A stretch of 64,000 nt of DNA from JAMQPK01 sp963738315 (GCA_963738315.1 CAVTVT010000003.1:558001-622000); one strand, 5' to 3'; counted from the first letter of the stretch, positions 55,097-64,000 are shown. Numbers and translations are program-made. Notes: a model not told the origin generated them from the sequence alone.

Positions 55097-56350
55097 TTAA
55101 CCGGCCTTTTCGATCAGCGTGATCGGCTTGTCCTTGGCCTCGACGACGTCGCGCGTGACCACGCACTCGCGCACCTTCTTCTGGTTGGGCAGCGAGTACA
55201 TGAGGTCGAGCATCAGGTCTTCGATGATCATGCGGAGGCCGCGCGCGCCGATCTTCCGCTCCAGCGCCGACTCCGCGATGGCCTCGAGAGCATCGTCGGC
55301 GAATCGCAGCTTGACGTTCTCGTATTCGAACAGCTTCTGGTATTGACGCGTAATCGCGTTGCGGGGTTGCGTGAGGATCTGCACCAGCGCCGGCTTGTCG
55401 AGCTCGTGCAGGGTGCCCACGACGGGCAGCCGCCCCACGAACTCCGGGATCAGGCCGTACCGGATGAGATCCTGCGGCTCCACCCGCTCGAGCGTGGCCC
55501 CCAGGTCGCGCTGGCGCGAGGTCTTCACCTCGGCCTTGAACCCGAGCGTCTTCTTGCCGGTCCGCCGCTCGATGAGCTTCTCGAGACCGACGAAGGCGCC
55601 GCCGCAGATGAAGAGGATGTTCGTGGTGTCGATCTGGAAGAACTCCTGGTGCGGGTGCTTGCGCCCTCCCTGCGGCGGCACGTTGGCCACCGTGCCCTCC
55701 AGGATCTTCAGCAGCGCCTGCTGCACGCCTTCGCCCGACACGTCGCGCGTGATCGACGGGTTCTCGTCCTTCCGGCAGATCTTGTCGACCTCGTCGATGT
55801 AGATGATGCCCTGCTGGCATTTCTCGATGTCGCCCCCGGCCGCCTGGAGCAGCTTGAGGATGATGTTCTCCACGTCCTCGCCGACGTAGCCCGCCTCGGT
55901 CAGGGTGGTGGCGTCGACGATGGTGAAGGGCACCGACAGGAGCTTGGCGAGCGTCTGGGCGAGCAGCGTCTTGCCCGTGCCGGTCGGCCCGATCAGCAGG
56001 ATGTTCGACTTGTTGAGCTCGACGTCGTTCCGGCTCCGCGGCTGCTTCTGGATCTCGATCCGCTTGTAGTGGTTGTAGACCGCGACCGCGAGTTTCTTCT
56101 TGGTCTGGTCCTGCCCGACCACGTACTCGTCGAGGAACTTCTTGATCTCCTGCGGCACCGGCAGCGACGACTTGACGGTCCGGTTGTCGAACCGGTTGTC
56201 GTCCGCGATGATGTCGTTGCAGACCTCGACGCACTCGTCGCAGATGAAGACGGTCGGGCCCGCAATGAGCTTCCGGACGTCGTTCTGGTCCTTGTTGCAG
56301 AACGAGCACCGCAGGACTTCGTTTTCGCCTTTTGCTTTCACCATAACCAC
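55097..56350 (-). CDS. clpX: ClpX unfoldase
   Basis: AAA+ unfoldase partner of ClpP, 417 residues. The zinc-binding domain has Cys15, Cys18, Cys37 and Cys40 (CSFC and CDEC). Walker A is GPTGTGKTLLAQTLA and Walker B GIIYIDEVDKI. The GYVGEDVENIILKLLQAA pore region and the ClpP-contact loop LIRYGLIPEFVG are present. The IGARGLRMIIEDLMLDLMY segment lies near the C-terminus. It starts 15 bases after clpP. Two closely spaced ATG codons at the start are possible. Confidence 0.98.
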   Translation of the reverse strand: MVMVKAKGENEVLRCSFCNKDQNDVRKLIAGPTVFICDECVEVCNDIIADDNRFDNRTVKSSLPVPQEIKKFLDEYVVGQDQTKKKLAVAVYNHYKRIEIQKQPRSRNDVELNKSNILLIGPTGTGKTLLAQTLAKLLSVPFTIVDATTLTEAGYVGEDVENIILKLLQAAGGDIEKCQQGIIYIDEVDKICRKDENPSITRDVSGEGVQQALLKILEGTVANVPPQGGRKHPHQEFFQIDTTNILFICGGAFVGLEKLIERRTGKKTLGFKAEVKTSRQRDLGATLERVEPQDLIRYGLIPEFVGRLPVVGTLHELDKPALVQILTQPRNAITRQYQKLFEYENVKLRFADDALEAIAESALERKIGARGLRMIIEDLMLDLMYSLPNQKKVRECVVTRDVVEAKDKPITLIEKAG

Positions 56351-56365
56351 TCGAGATTCGGGGGC

Positions 56366-56968
56366 CTACAGTCGCTTCCGGATGACATCGTCAATAATAC
56401 CGTATTCCTTGCCCTGCTCGGCATTCATGATGTAGTCCCGCTCGGTGTCGTCCTGGATCCGCTTCGTGGGCTGTCCGGTGTGGTGCACCAGGATCTCGTT
56501 GAGCCGCTCGCGAATCCGGAGAATCTCCCGCGCCGCGATGTCGATGTCGGTCGCCTGGCCGCCGAGGCCCGACATGAGCGGCTGGTGAATGACGATGCGG
56601 GAGTTCGGCAGCGAGAAGCGCTTGCCCTTGGCGCCGGCCGCCAGGAGCACCGCCGCCATCGAGGCCGCCTGGCCGATGCAAATCGTCTGCACGTCGGGCC
56701 GGATGAACTGCATGGTGTCATAAATCGCCAGCCCCGCCGTAATCGACCCGCCCGGACTGTTGATGTAGAGCTGAATGTCCTTGTCGGGATCCTCCGCCTC
56801 GAGGAAGAGCATCTGCGCGACGACCAGGTTCGCAATGGTGTCGTCGATCGGCGTGCCGATGAGGATGATGCTGTCTTTCAGCAGCCGGGAGAAGATATCG
56901 TACGCCCGTTCGCCGCGGTTGGTCTGTTCGACCACCATCGGGACGAGCTGCATGTGCGAATCGGCCAT
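56366..56968 (-). CDS. clpP: ClpP serine protease subunit
   Basis: The barrel peptidase of ClpXP, 200 residues. The catalytic triad is Ser103 (GQAASMAA), His128 (RIVIHQP) and Asp178 (TERDYIM). The conserved YINSPGGSITAGLAIYDTMQ is present. A short N-terminal leader precedes LVPMVVEQTNRGERAYDIFS, as usual. It sits between tig (31 bases) and clpX (15 bases), so ClpXP subunits and trigger factor are made together. Confidence 0.98.
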   Translation of the reverse strand: MADSHMQLVPMVVEQTNRGERAYDIFSRLLKDSIILIGTPIDDTIANLVVAQMLFLEAEDPDKDIQLYINSPGGSITAGLAIYDTMQFIRPDVQTICIGQAASMAAVLLAAGAKGKRFSLPNSRIVIHQPLMSGLGGQATDIDIAAREILRIRERLNEILVHHTGQPTKRIQDDTERDYIMNAEQGKEYGIIDDVIRKRL

Positions 56969-56999
56969 GTGTGGATACTCGACTTCCGAAATATCGGCC

Positions 57000-58274
57000 C
57001 TAGTCGCGGGTGACTTGAGCCTTCGACAACACGTGATCCAACGCCTTCTCGCGGCGTAGTCCCGCAGATATGCGCGACAGTGCGCCTTCCTTCTCCAGCC
57101 GGGCGCGCACGGCCGCGGGCGAGAGCCCGCTGCGGGCGGCGTAGTCGGCCACGTCCCGCTCCAGATCGTCCTCGGTGACGGCGATCTTGTCCCGCCGGGC
57201 GATCTCGTCGAGCACCAGCGCGCTCCTGACCGCGTCCTTCGCCGCGTCGCGCTGGCTGTCGCGGAACTGATCCCAGTCGATGTTCGCGCGCCGCGGATCG
57301 ATCTGCTGGTCCATCAGGCGCCGCGCGAACTCCTCGATGCGCCGGTCGAGCTCGCGCTCGACCAGCGACTCGGGAATCTCGACGGTCACGCGTCCGGCGA
57401 GCTCCTTGAGCAGATCGGCCCTGAGCCGCCGGTCGGCCTCCGCTTCGGCCTCCCGCTGCAGGTCCTCTTCCACGCGTGCGCGAAGCGCGGCGAGCGTGTC
57501 GAAGTCTCCGACATCCTTCGCGAACTCATCGTCCAGCGCGGGAACCGTGCGCCGGCGGATGCCTTTGACGGTGACGGGGTACTGCACGTCGGTGCCCGCC
57601 AGCTCCTTCGCGGCGTAGTCCTCCGGGTAGTGGATCGTGAACGTCTTCTGCTCGCCGTCGCGCAGGCCGCGGATTTCGTCGTCGAACCCGGGGGGATTGG
57701 CCTTGCCGCCCATCTCGACCGCCACGTCCTGGTGGCGGTCGGGCTGGGCCCCGGCCGCCTGGCGCGTGATGTCGAGCGCCGCCGTGTCGCCGTCCTCGAT
57801 CGGCCGGCCCTCGACCGGCTCGTACCGGGCGGCGCGGCTCTGGAGCTGCCCGAGCGCCGCCTCGACGGCGCCGTCTTCGAGCGTGACGCCGGGGCGCCTC
57901 AGCAGAATCGTCTCGAGCGGGCCGGGGTCGATTGGCGGCAGCGTCTCGAATGTCGCCGTGAACGTCAGCGGCTTGCCTTCATCGATCGTGACGTCGACCA
58001 CGTCCGGCGTATCCACCGGCTCCAGCCCGCGTTCGCGCAGCGCGTTGTCGACGGCGCGCGGGATGAGATCGTGCGCCACGTCGTGCAGAATCTGGTCGCG
58101 GAACCGCTTCCTGACGAGGGTCGGAGGCACCTTGCCCGGACGGAATCCCGGAATGCGGGCCTGCCGGCTGTAGCTTCGGGCCACGAGGTCGATCTGCGCA
58201 TCGACGACGTCGCTCGGAATTTCGATGGCGACGCTCTTCTTCGTCTCTGTGAGATCGGCGAATTCGGTTTTCAC
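57000..58274 (-). CDS. tig: Trigger factor
   Basis: Ribosome-bound chaperone of 424 residues. The N-terminal ribosome-binding domain has the signature PGFRPGKVPPTLVRKRF. A PPIase-like domain (about 160-245) and a long helical C-terminal domain follow. GTG 58274 is chosen, giving KTEFADLTETKKSVAIEIP, the conserved start; the frame open upstream runs into the tRNA-Leu gene. A candidate -10 (TATACT) lies only 6 bases before the GTG, so the mRNA could be leaderless. tRNA-Leu is immediately upstream in the same direction. Confidence 0.95.
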   Translation of the reverse strand: MKTEFADLTETKKSVAIEIPSDVVDAQIDLVARSYSRQARIPGFRPGKVPPTLVRKRFRDQILHDVAHDLIPRAVDNALRERGLEPVDTPDVVDVTIDEGKPLTFTATFETLPPIDPGPLETILLRRPGVTLEDGAVEAALGQLQSRAARYEPVEGRPIEDGDTAALDITRQAAGAQPDRHQDVAVEMGGKANPPGFDDEIRGLRDGEQKTFTIHYPEDYAAKELAGTDVQYPVTVKGIRRRTVPALDDEFAKDVGDFDTLAALRARVEEDLQREAEAEADRRLRADLLKELAGRVTVEIPESLVERELDRRIEEFARRLMDQQIDPRRANIDWDQFRDSQRDAAKDAVRSALVLDEIARRDKIAVTEDDLERDVADYAARSGLSPAAVRARLEKEGALSRISAGLRREKALDHVLSKAQVTRD

Positions 58275-58280
58275 CCTTGC

Positions 58281-58286
58281 AGTATA
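58281..58286 (-). promoter_or_regulatory. Candidate -10 element for tig
   Basis: TATACT on the minus strand ends 6 bases before the tig GTG, so a transcript from it would begin at or next to the start codon. No good -35 is present. Read-through from the tRNA gene is the alternative. Confidence 0.3.
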
Positions 58287-58313
58287 CCGGGCTTCGCGTC
58301 CTCGAATGGGGTG

Positions 58314-58395
58314 TGGGGGCTGAGGGAGTCGAACCCACACGTCTTGCGACACAAGATCCTAAGTCTTGCGCGTCTGCCAGTTTCGCCAAGCCCCC
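58314..58395 (-). tRNA. tRNA-Leu (anticodon UAG)
   Basis: Acceptor arms GGGGGCT and AGCCCCC pair perfectly, with A as discriminator. The anticodon stem CAAGA/TCTTG encloses the loop CTTAGGA, giving UAG. The D arm has AAACTGGCAGA and the T arm GTGGGTTCGACTCCC. A short extra variable arm marks the class II (Leu) type. CCA is not encoded. tig follows 39 bases downstream. Confidence 0.95.
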
Positions 58396-58566
58396 GGAAG
58401 GCCTCCAGCCTACACAGGATGTACGGGCGGATCAACTGCGCCCGATACCCGGTTCGGTCGATAAGAAGGACATTGAGGAGTGGTTCTCCTGCCGTTCGGC
58501 GCAAGCTTAAGGATCAGAGGCACATACGGTCCTTCGGGCGTGCGCTGTAACCGACGGGGCGGAGCT

Positions 58567-59802
58567 GTGCAGATAACACATACAAGAAAGAGGATGGCGG
58601 CCCGGGCGGCCGCTGCGGCCCTGATGATCTCGGCCTGCCCCGGCGTGGCACGTGCCCAGCTGAGTGCGCCGCGAGAGCAGGCGCAGATTGCGTATGGGCC
58701 GCTGTCGGTCTATCCCCGATTCCAGATTCTGGACGCGGGGAGCGACTCCAACGTCTTCAACGACGGCCAGAACCCGAAGGACGACTACACCGCGACACTG
58801 GTGTCGCGCGCGCTCGTCGTCGCGCGGCTCGGGTCGAACGAACTGCTGGCCTCGGCCGGAAGCGACTACCAGTGGTTCCAGCAGTACGCCTCCGAGCGGT
58901 CGAGCAACGGGTCGTACGCCATGCGGCTGAACCTCTCGACGAGCCGGCTGAAGCCGTTCGTGGGCGGCGAGCGCACTCGCACCCGCACGCGCCCGAACGC
59001 CGAGATCGACGCGCGCGCGCGGCGGCTGGTCGACCGCGTGCTGGCCGGGGCGAGCGTGGGAATGACCGAGCGCACCGCGCTCACGGTGAGCGGAGAGGCC
59101 AGTCGCACGTCCTACGACGAAGGACAGCGCTTCCTGGGAGCGGACCTGGCAACGGCGCTCAACTCCACCACGCGCGCGGCCGCGGCGGGCCTCAGGTATT
59201 CGATCACCCCGCTCACCACGATACGGTTCGAGGGGGCGTACCGCGAGGACATCTTTCCCGAGTCGCATCTGCGCGACGCGACGACGTACTCGTTCAGTCC
59301 GACGGTCGAGTTCGATCCCGACGCGGTGATTCACGGCTCGTTCTCGGCGGGTGTGGCGCGCTTCGTCCCGAAGGACACGCGCTTCGACCGGTATACCGGT
59401 CCCACGTTCGAGGGAGGGCTGAGCTGGATCCTGTTCGGCCGCACCGGCGTGGACGTGCACGCCGCGAGGGGCGTGAGCTATTCCTACCAAGACGAGAATC
59501 CGTACTACCTGTCCACCCGCCTGGCGGTCTCCGTCACCGAACGGCTGTTCGGCCCGGTCTCGCTGCAGGGCGGCGCCGGTCGGCAATATCTCTCCTACCG
59601 GTGGCAATCCGGTTCTCTCGCCGCTCCGACGCCTTCGGATCGGACCATCAGCGAGTCGTTCAGCGGGGGAGTGCTGCTCCAGCTTCCGCACGCCTTGAGC
59701 GTCGGGCTCAGCGCCGAGCACGCCCGGCGCCGGTCGGAGCTCGACAGCGGTCTGGATTACGCCGGTACGCGACTGCTGACCAGCCTGACGATTGGATACT
59801 GA
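58567..59802 (+). CDS. Outer-membrane beta-barrel protein of the exopolysaccharide locus
   Basis: About 411 residues. It starts with GTG 58567, giving a charged n-region (HTRKRMAAR), or ATG 58594. The signal peptide ends PGVARA. The mature protein is made of amphipathic strands with frequent Tyr, Arg and Ser (ATTYSFSPTVEFDPDAVI, GVSYSYQDENPYYLS) and ends in SLTIGY, an aromatic terminus typical of barrels. It resembles the barrel proteins found beside polysaccharide export genes. The Wza-type gene follows 11 bases later. About 170 bases upstream hold no gene or clear promoter. Confidence 0.8.
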   Translation: MQITHTRKRMAARAAAAALMISACPGVARAQLSAPREQAQIAYGPLSVYPRFQILDAGSDSNVFNDGQNPKDDYTATLVSRALVVARLGSNELLASAGSDYQWFQQYASERSSNGSYAMRLNLSTSRLKPFVGGERTRTRTRPNAEIDARARRLVDRVLAGASVGMTERTALTVSGEASRTSYDEGQRFLGADLATALNSTTRAAAAGLRYSITPLTTIRFEGAYREDIFPESHLRDATTYSFSPTVEFDPDAVIHGSFSAGVARFVPKDTRFDRYTGPTFEGGLSWILFGRTGVDVHAARGVSYSYQDENPYYLSTRLAVSVTERLFGPVSLQGGAGRQYLSYRWQSGSLAAPTPSDRTISESFSGGVLLQLPHALSVGLSAEHARRRSELDSGLDYAGTRLLTSLTIGY

Positions 59803-59813
59803 GGGACCTGCTC

Positions 59814-60698
59814 ATGCCCATGCTGCTCCTAATCCTCCTGTTCGCCGTGGCCGACCCGACCGCCGCCGCTCAGACCGATCCCGCGCCGGCGCCGCCGAAG
59901 CCGGCTGCCCCGAGTGAGCCGGTGCAGGCCACGCCATCGGCCGCTGATGAGACGGTGTATCGCGTCGGGCCCGAGGACGTTCTGGCCGTCTCGGTGTTCG
60001 GGGAGAAGGACCTGTCGGGCAAGGTGCGGGTGGAGAACGACGGGTCCATCAGCTTCCCGTACCTGAATCGCGTCAAGGTGGATGGCCTGACGGTCGTCGA
60101 GATCGCCGAAGCGCTGACGAGGGGCCTGGCAGACGGCTATCTGCGCAGCCCGCAGGTGTCGGTGGAGATCGATCAATACCACAGCCGGAACGTCTACGTG
60201 TTCGGCGAGGTCCGCGCCCCCAACAAGTACGCGCTCCCTGGCAACGCGACGCTCATCGACGTCCTCACGCTGGCCGGCTCGACCACGGGCAATGCCGGAC
60301 AGTGGGTGTACATCAACCACGCGCGGCTCGGCGCCGCCATGGAGGGGCCGGTCATCAACGACGAGAACACGCAGGCCGACCTGAAGGTGAGCCTTGCCGA
60401 CATTCAGAGCGGAAAGGGGCAGAATATCCTGCTGCAGGACGGCGACACCGTGTTCGTGCCCAAGGCACAGGTCGTCTACGTCATGGGGCAGGTGCGCACG
60501 CCCGGGGCGGTACCCTATACCGAGAACATGACGGTGTTCGAGGCGGTCGCGCTGGCGGGCGGCGTCACCGAGAAAGGATCGAACTCACGGATTTCCGTGC
60601 GGCGGCTCATCAAAGGGCAGATGAAGGAGTTCGGCGTGAAGCAAACCGATGCGCTGAATCCGGGCGACCAGGTGAACGTCAAGCCGCGGCGGCTGTGA
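59814..60698 (+). CDS. Polysaccharide export protein (Wza-like)
   Basis: A protein of 294 residues with a signal peptide of about 19 residues and a Pro/Ala-rich linker. The Poly_export domain (about 45-130) has YRVGPEDVLAVSVFGEKDL and VENDGSISFPYLNRV. Two SLBB domains follow: VYVFGEVRAPNKYALP and VVYVMGQVRTPGAVPYTENM. There is no lipobox cysteine, unlike E. coli Wza, so the periplasmic ring may be held by the neighbouring barrel. The next gene's GTG overlaps its stop. Confidence 0.93.
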   Translation: MPMLLLILLFAVADPTAAAQTDPAPAPPKPAAPSEPVQATPSAADETVYRVGPEDVLAVSVFGEKDLSGKVRVENDGSISFPYLNRVKVDGLTVVEIAEALTRGLADGYLRSPQVSVEIDQYHSRNVYVFGEVRAPNKYALPGNATLIDVLTLAGSTTGNAGQWVYINHARLGAAMEGPVINDENTQADLKVSLADIQSGKGQNILLQDGDTVFVPKAQVVYVMGQVRTPGAVPYTENMTVFEAVALAGGVTEKGSNSRISVRRLIKGQMKEFGVKQTDALNPGDQVNVKPRRL

Positions 60699-61924
60699 AG
60701 ATCGTCTTCCTCGACCCGAGCGGCGCGCTCGGGGGCGCGGAGACGGCTCTGCTGGATCTGCTCGCGGCGGTGAGGCGCGCGCGCCCCTCGTGGGCGCTCA
60801 CCTTGATCACGGCCGCGGACGGCCCCTTGGTCGAGCGCGCATCGCGGCTCGGCATCGACGCCGGGGCGCTGGCATTTCCGCCGTCTCTGTCCAGGCTGGG
60901 AGAATGGGGCCGCCGGCGCGGATGGCATGCGCGCGCGCGGCTTGCCCTCGGGTTGTCGCTGTCGGCGTGGCCGGCTCTGCGCTACGCCGGGCGGCTCCGC
61001 CGCCGCCTCGACGCCATCGGGCCCCACATCGTTCACTCCAACGGCTTGAAGATGCACCTCCTCGCGGCTCGCGCCCGTCCGCGCGCGTCAGCGCTGGTCT
61101 GGCATCTCCACGACTATCCCGACGCGCGCCCGATCACGGCGCGTCTCCTGCGGGCGAACCTGGGCCGATGCACGGCCCTGATCGCCAATTCGAACAGCGT
61201 GGCGGACCGCGCCCGTCGCCTCTTCGGACCGGGAGCGCCCGTGCGCACGCTCTACAACTCGATCGACCTCGATCGATTTCAGCCCGACGGCCCTGCGCTG
61301 GATCTGGATGCGATTGCCGGGCTCCCCGTGCCGCGGGAGGCGGGCGGGGCGCGCCCCGTCAGAGTGGGGCTCGTCGCCACCTTCGCGCGCTGGAAGGGAC
61401 ACGCTGTCTTCCTGCGGGCGCTCGCCTCGATCAAGGACGCCGCGCCGGTGCGCGGATACGTCATCGGCGCACCGATCTACGAGACCGCCGAGAGCCAATT
61501 CTCGATGCACGAGCTCCAGGCGTCGGCCGCAGCGCTCGGTCTCCACGATACGGTCGGCTTCACCGGGCGGATCGACGACGTGCCCGCCGCCCTCCGTGCG
61601 CTCGACATCGTGGTTCATGCGAGCGAGGAGCCGGAGCCGTTCGGTCTGGTGATTGCCGAGGCCATGGCCTGCGGACGTCCGGTCATCGTGAGCCGAAGCG
61701 GAGGCGCGGAGGAGATCGCGCAGGCCGGCGCGCTGTTCCATGAGCCCGGCAACGCGCGAGAGCTCGCCGAGCGGATCCTGGAGCTCGCGGGCGACTGCCC
61801 GCGCCGCCTCTCGCTGGCCTCGGCGGGACGCCGGGCGGCCGTTCGCCTGTTCGGCCGCGAGCCGCTGCTGCAGGGACTGTTGCCGCTCTACGAGCGGATT
61901 GCACCGCCGGCGGGCGCCGCGTAG
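60695..61924 (+). CDS. Glycosyltransferase family 4
   Basis: A GT-B fold transferase of 409 residues, starting with GTG 60695 (KIVFLDPSGALGGAETALLD). The acceptor half has the GGAE loop and VWHLHDYPD; the donor half has VGLVATFARWKGH and the EPFGLVIAEAMACGRPVI signature, whose Glu residues bind the sugar nucleotide. No membrane segments are seen. It overlaps the export gene by 4 bases. The sugar and linkage are unknown. Confidence 0.93.
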   Translation: MKIVFLDPSGALGGAETALLDLLAAVRRARPSWALTLITAADGPLVERASRLGIDAGALAFPPSLSRLGEWGRRRGWHARARLALGLSLSAWPALRYAGRLRRRLDAIGPHIVHSNGLKMHLLAARARPRASALVWHLHDYPDARPITARLLRANLGRCTALIANSNSVADRARRLFGPGAPVRTLYNSIDLDRFQPDGPALDLDAIAGLPVPREAGGARPVRVGLVATFARWKGHAVFLRALASIKDAAPVRGYVIGAPIYETAESQFSMHELQASAAALGLHDTVGFTGRIDDVPAALRALDIVVHASEEPEPFGLVIAEAMACGRPVIVSRSGGAEEIAQAGALFHEPGNARELAERILELAGDCPRRLSLASAGRRAAVRLFGREPLLQGLLPLYERIAPPAGAA

Positions 61925-61930
61925 ATCGCC

Positions 61931-63046
61931 ATGCGGGTGCTCCACGTTCACAGCGGCAATCTGTATGGTGGCGTAGAGACATTCCTCGCCACGCTGGCGC
62001 GAGCGCGTCGTCATGCTGCGGACATGGAGATGTCGGTCGCGCTCTGCTTCGACGGCCGCATCGCCTGCGAGCTGCGCGACGCCGGCGTCCGCGTGGCCGA
62101 TCTCGGGGAGGTGCGGCTGCGCCGGCCCGACGCCGTCTGGCGCGCGCGCCGCCGGCTGGCAGAGCTGCTCGACCGGGAGCCGGCTGACGCGGTCGTCTGT
62201 CATCAGGCCTGGCCGCTTGCGATCTTCGGCCCTGTCGCGCGCGCCGCCGGCGTGCCGCTGATGCAGTGGGTCCACATGGCCCAGAGCCGCCACTGGCTGG
62301 AACGGCTGGCTGCCCGCGTGCCCGTGGACGGCGTGATCTGCAACAGCCGATTCACGGCCTCGACGCTGATGCCGACCGGCGCGCGGGTGGAGTGGGTCTA
62401 CTACCCGATCGAGGCCCCCGTCGAGGCCGATCCCGCGGAGCGCACCCGTGTGCGGCGGGAGCTCGGCGTCGCTTCCGGCGAAGCGGTGATCGTCCAGGTG
62501 AGCCGGATGGAATCGCTGAAGGGGCATGCGCTGCTGCTCCAGGCGCTCGGCTCACTTCGGGCGTACCCCGGCTGGACCTGCTGGATCGTCGGCGGCGCGC
62601 AGCGCCAGTCCGAGCTCGAGTACGTCGCTTCGCTCAGGGCCGCGGCCTCCGAGCTGCACATTCGGGACCGGGTGCAGTTTCTCGGGCACCGTCCGGACGC
62701 GGTCACCCTGCTGCGGGGAGCCGACATCCTGTGCCAGCCGAACCTGCAGCCCGAGGGCTTCGGCATCACCTTCGTCGAGGCGATGGATGCGGGGATTCCG
62801 GTGGTCACATCCGCCATTGGCGGCGCGCTCGAGGTGGTGGACGAGCAGTCGGGCGTGCTGCTGCCGGCGGGCGACGTCGGCCGGCTTGGAGAGGTGCTCG
62901 GCCGGCTGATATCTGACGAGGCGGAGCGCAGACGTCTCGGACAACACGGCCGGCGGAGAGCCCGCGAGCTGTGTGATCCCGCCACGCAGACCCGACGGAT
63001 TGCCGTCGTCCTCGAGCAGCTTGCGCGCCAGGGGGCGGCGTGCTGA
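61931..63046 (+). CDS. Glycosyltransferase family 4
   Basis: A second GT-B enzyme of 371 residues. The start MRVLHVHSGNLYGGVETFLA has the GG loop, VWCHQ-type acceptor site (here VVCHQAWPLAIF) and a donor domain with VIVQVSRMESLKGHALLL and EGFGITFVEAMDAGIPVV. It lies 6 bases after the previous transferase and overlaps the next by one base (TGATG). Together these three transferases would build a repeat unit for the export system. Confidence 0.93.
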   Translation: MRVLHVHSGNLYGGVETFLATLARARRHAADMEMSVALCFDGRIACELRDAGVRVADLGEVRLRRPDAVWRARRRLAELLDREPADAVVCHQAWPLAIFGPVARAAGVPLMQWVHMAQSRHWLERLAARVPVDGVICNSRFTASTLMPTGARVEWVYYPIEAPVEADPAERTRVRRELGVASGEAVIVQVSRMESLKGHALLLQALGSLRAYPGWTCWIVGGAQRQSELEYVASLRAAASELHIRDRVQFLGHRPDAVTLLRGADILCQPNLQPEGFGITFVEAMDAGIPVVTSAIGGALEVVDEQSGVLLPAGDVGRLGEVLGRLISDEAERRRLGQHGRRRARELCDPATQTRRIAVVLEQLARQGAAC

Positions 63047-64000
63047 TGCGGCTGGCGATGATCAGCTACGGTCTGCCGGTGCAGGGCGAGAAGCGGGGGG
63101 GCATCGAGCGCGCGGCGCACACGATCGCTCAGGGGCTGGCCGAACGGGGTCACGGCGTGACGGTGTTCTCGCACGACCCGAAGCCCGAGCGCGCGGCCTA
63201 CGACGTGCGCCCGCTGCCATGGAAGAGGTTCGTCGCCAGCTGGCTCGGCCGTCGCGCGACCATGGGCTATCTCGGCAACCTGCTGTCGGTCCTCCCGAGC
63301 TATCGCGGATTCGACGCGATCATCGCGCACGGCGACAGTCTTCTGCTGCCCCTCACGGGCAAGCCGATCATGCGCATCATGCAGGGAAGCGCCTGGGGCG
63401 AGGCGCGGCACGCCACCTCGCTCGGGCGATTCGCGCTGCAGGCCGGCGTGTATCTGCAGGAGCTCCTGACGGCGGCGATCACGCCGGGAACGGTCGCCAT
63501 CAGCGAGGCCACGCGCCGCGACAATCCGTTCATCAGGCGCGTGATCCACTACGGAGTCGACACGAGAATCTTCCATCCGGAGCCCTGCGGCAGATCGGCG
63601 GAGCCCTCACTTCTTTTCGTCGGCACCGCTGGCGGACGGAAACGGGGGGCCTTCCTGCTCGATCTCTTCCGCCGCGTCATCCGTGAGGCGCACCCCTCGG
63701 CGCGGCTGATGTTCGTCGGACCAGAGGGCGAACCGATGGCGGGCGTCAGTTATCACTGCGGGATCGCAGACGACGAGCTGGGTGCGCTCTACCGCCGGGC
63801 ATGGCTGTACGTCTCTCCCAGCACCTACGAAGGATTCGGGCTGCCCTATCTCGAAGCGATGGCGAGCGGCACCGCCGTGGTGGCGTCGCCGAACGCGGGC
63901 AGCATCGAGGTGCTGGACAACGGCGCCTACGGCCGGCTTGCCGGTGACGACGGGTTTGGCGCGGCGATTCTGGAGCTGCTCCGGGATGCGGACGCACGCG
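63046..64000 (+). CDS. Glycosyltransferase family 4 (3' end outside window)
   Basis: Starts with ATG 63046 and is open to the window edge, giving 318 residues so far. MRLAMISYGLPVQGEKRGGI opens the acceptor domain with its GG loop. LLFVGTAGGRKRG is the donor-domain phosphate region, and STYEGFGLPYLEAMASGTAVV is the nucleotide-sugar site. It lies directly after the second transferase. A family 4 retaining enzyme is clear; the product is not. Little more than a C-terminal helix should be missing. Confidence 0.92.
   Translation, partial: MRLAMISYGLPVQGEKRGGIERAAHTIAQGLAERGHGVTVFSHDPKPERAAYDVRPLPWKRFVASWLGRRATMGYLGNLLSVLPSYRGFDAIIAHGDSLLLPLTGKPIMRIMQGSAWGEARHATSLGRFALQAGVYLQELLTAAITPGTVAISEATRRDNPFIRRVIHYGVDTRIFHPEPCGRSAEPSLLFVGTAGGRKRGAFLLDLFRRVIREAHPSARLMFVGPEGEPMAGVSYHCGIADDELGALYRRAWLYVSPSTYEGFGLPYLEAMASGTAVVASPNAGSIEVLDNGAYGRLAGDDGFGAAILELLRDADAR

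Overview
The window is about two-thirds G+C and densely coded, with many 1-4 base stop/start overlaps. It carries a diderm envelope gene set (a TamB/TamA pair, lipoproteins, a Wza-type exporter), B12-dependent ribonucleotide reductase, HslVU, TrmFO, several ECF sigma and two-component modules, and a eukaryote-style thymidylate kinase. I infer an environmental Acidobacteriota, possibly Vicinamibacteria. No rRNA is present, so this rests on gene content and style only.

Layout. 1-5.5 kb: a gene tail; a minus-strand unit of ECF sigma, STAS protein, 102-residue unknown and radical SAM enzyme; then lysA, tmk and a ComF-type gene on the plus strand. 5.5-9.4 kb, minus: a TPR protein and lipoprotein, then rplU-rpmA-obgE-nadD-rsfS. 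9.5-15.2 kb, plus: dprA-topA-trmFO-xerC. 15.2-22.9 kb, minus: an NtrC-type regulator with its kinase, an ABC-F ATPase, and a second system whose regulator has its DNA-binding domain in front of the receiver. 22.9-27 kb, plus: ECF sigma, anti-sigma, two exported proteins and an amino-acid permease. 27-35.3 kb, plus: hslVU, an FN3 lipoprotein, an FAH-family enzyme, a transaldolase-like aldolase and a three-subunit acyl-CoA carboxylase. 35.3-42.8 kb: tamB, tamA and a SurA-like gene. 43.6-46.7 kb: nrdJ behind two NrdR boxes. 46.8-50.2 kb: a Mug-type glycosylase, an alpha/beta hydrolase, a DUF547 protein and an SDR enzyme. 50.6-58.4 kb, minus: tRNA-Leu, tig-clpP-clpX-lon-engB, an aldo/keto reductase and rpmE. 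58.5 kb to the end: an exopolysaccharide locus that runs off the window.

Two things cut across the annotation. First, twelve otherwise convincing genes are broken by single-base indels, about 26 in all. The total length of each reconstructed gene agrees with the shifts I infer. Insertions and deletions are mixed and there is no shared slippery site, so consensus sequencing errors are the likeliest cause; tamA and the aldo/keto reductase are hit hardest. Second, several short G-rich or palindromic repeats lie at gene junctions, sometimes supplying the stop or start codon, and one is inserted in frame in trmFO.

I did not find an obviously new defence or mobile system. The best leads are the sigma/STAS/unknown/radical SAM operon, the reversed-architecture regulator, the NrdR tandem site with its long leader, the split dprA-to-hslU cluster and the junction repeats.
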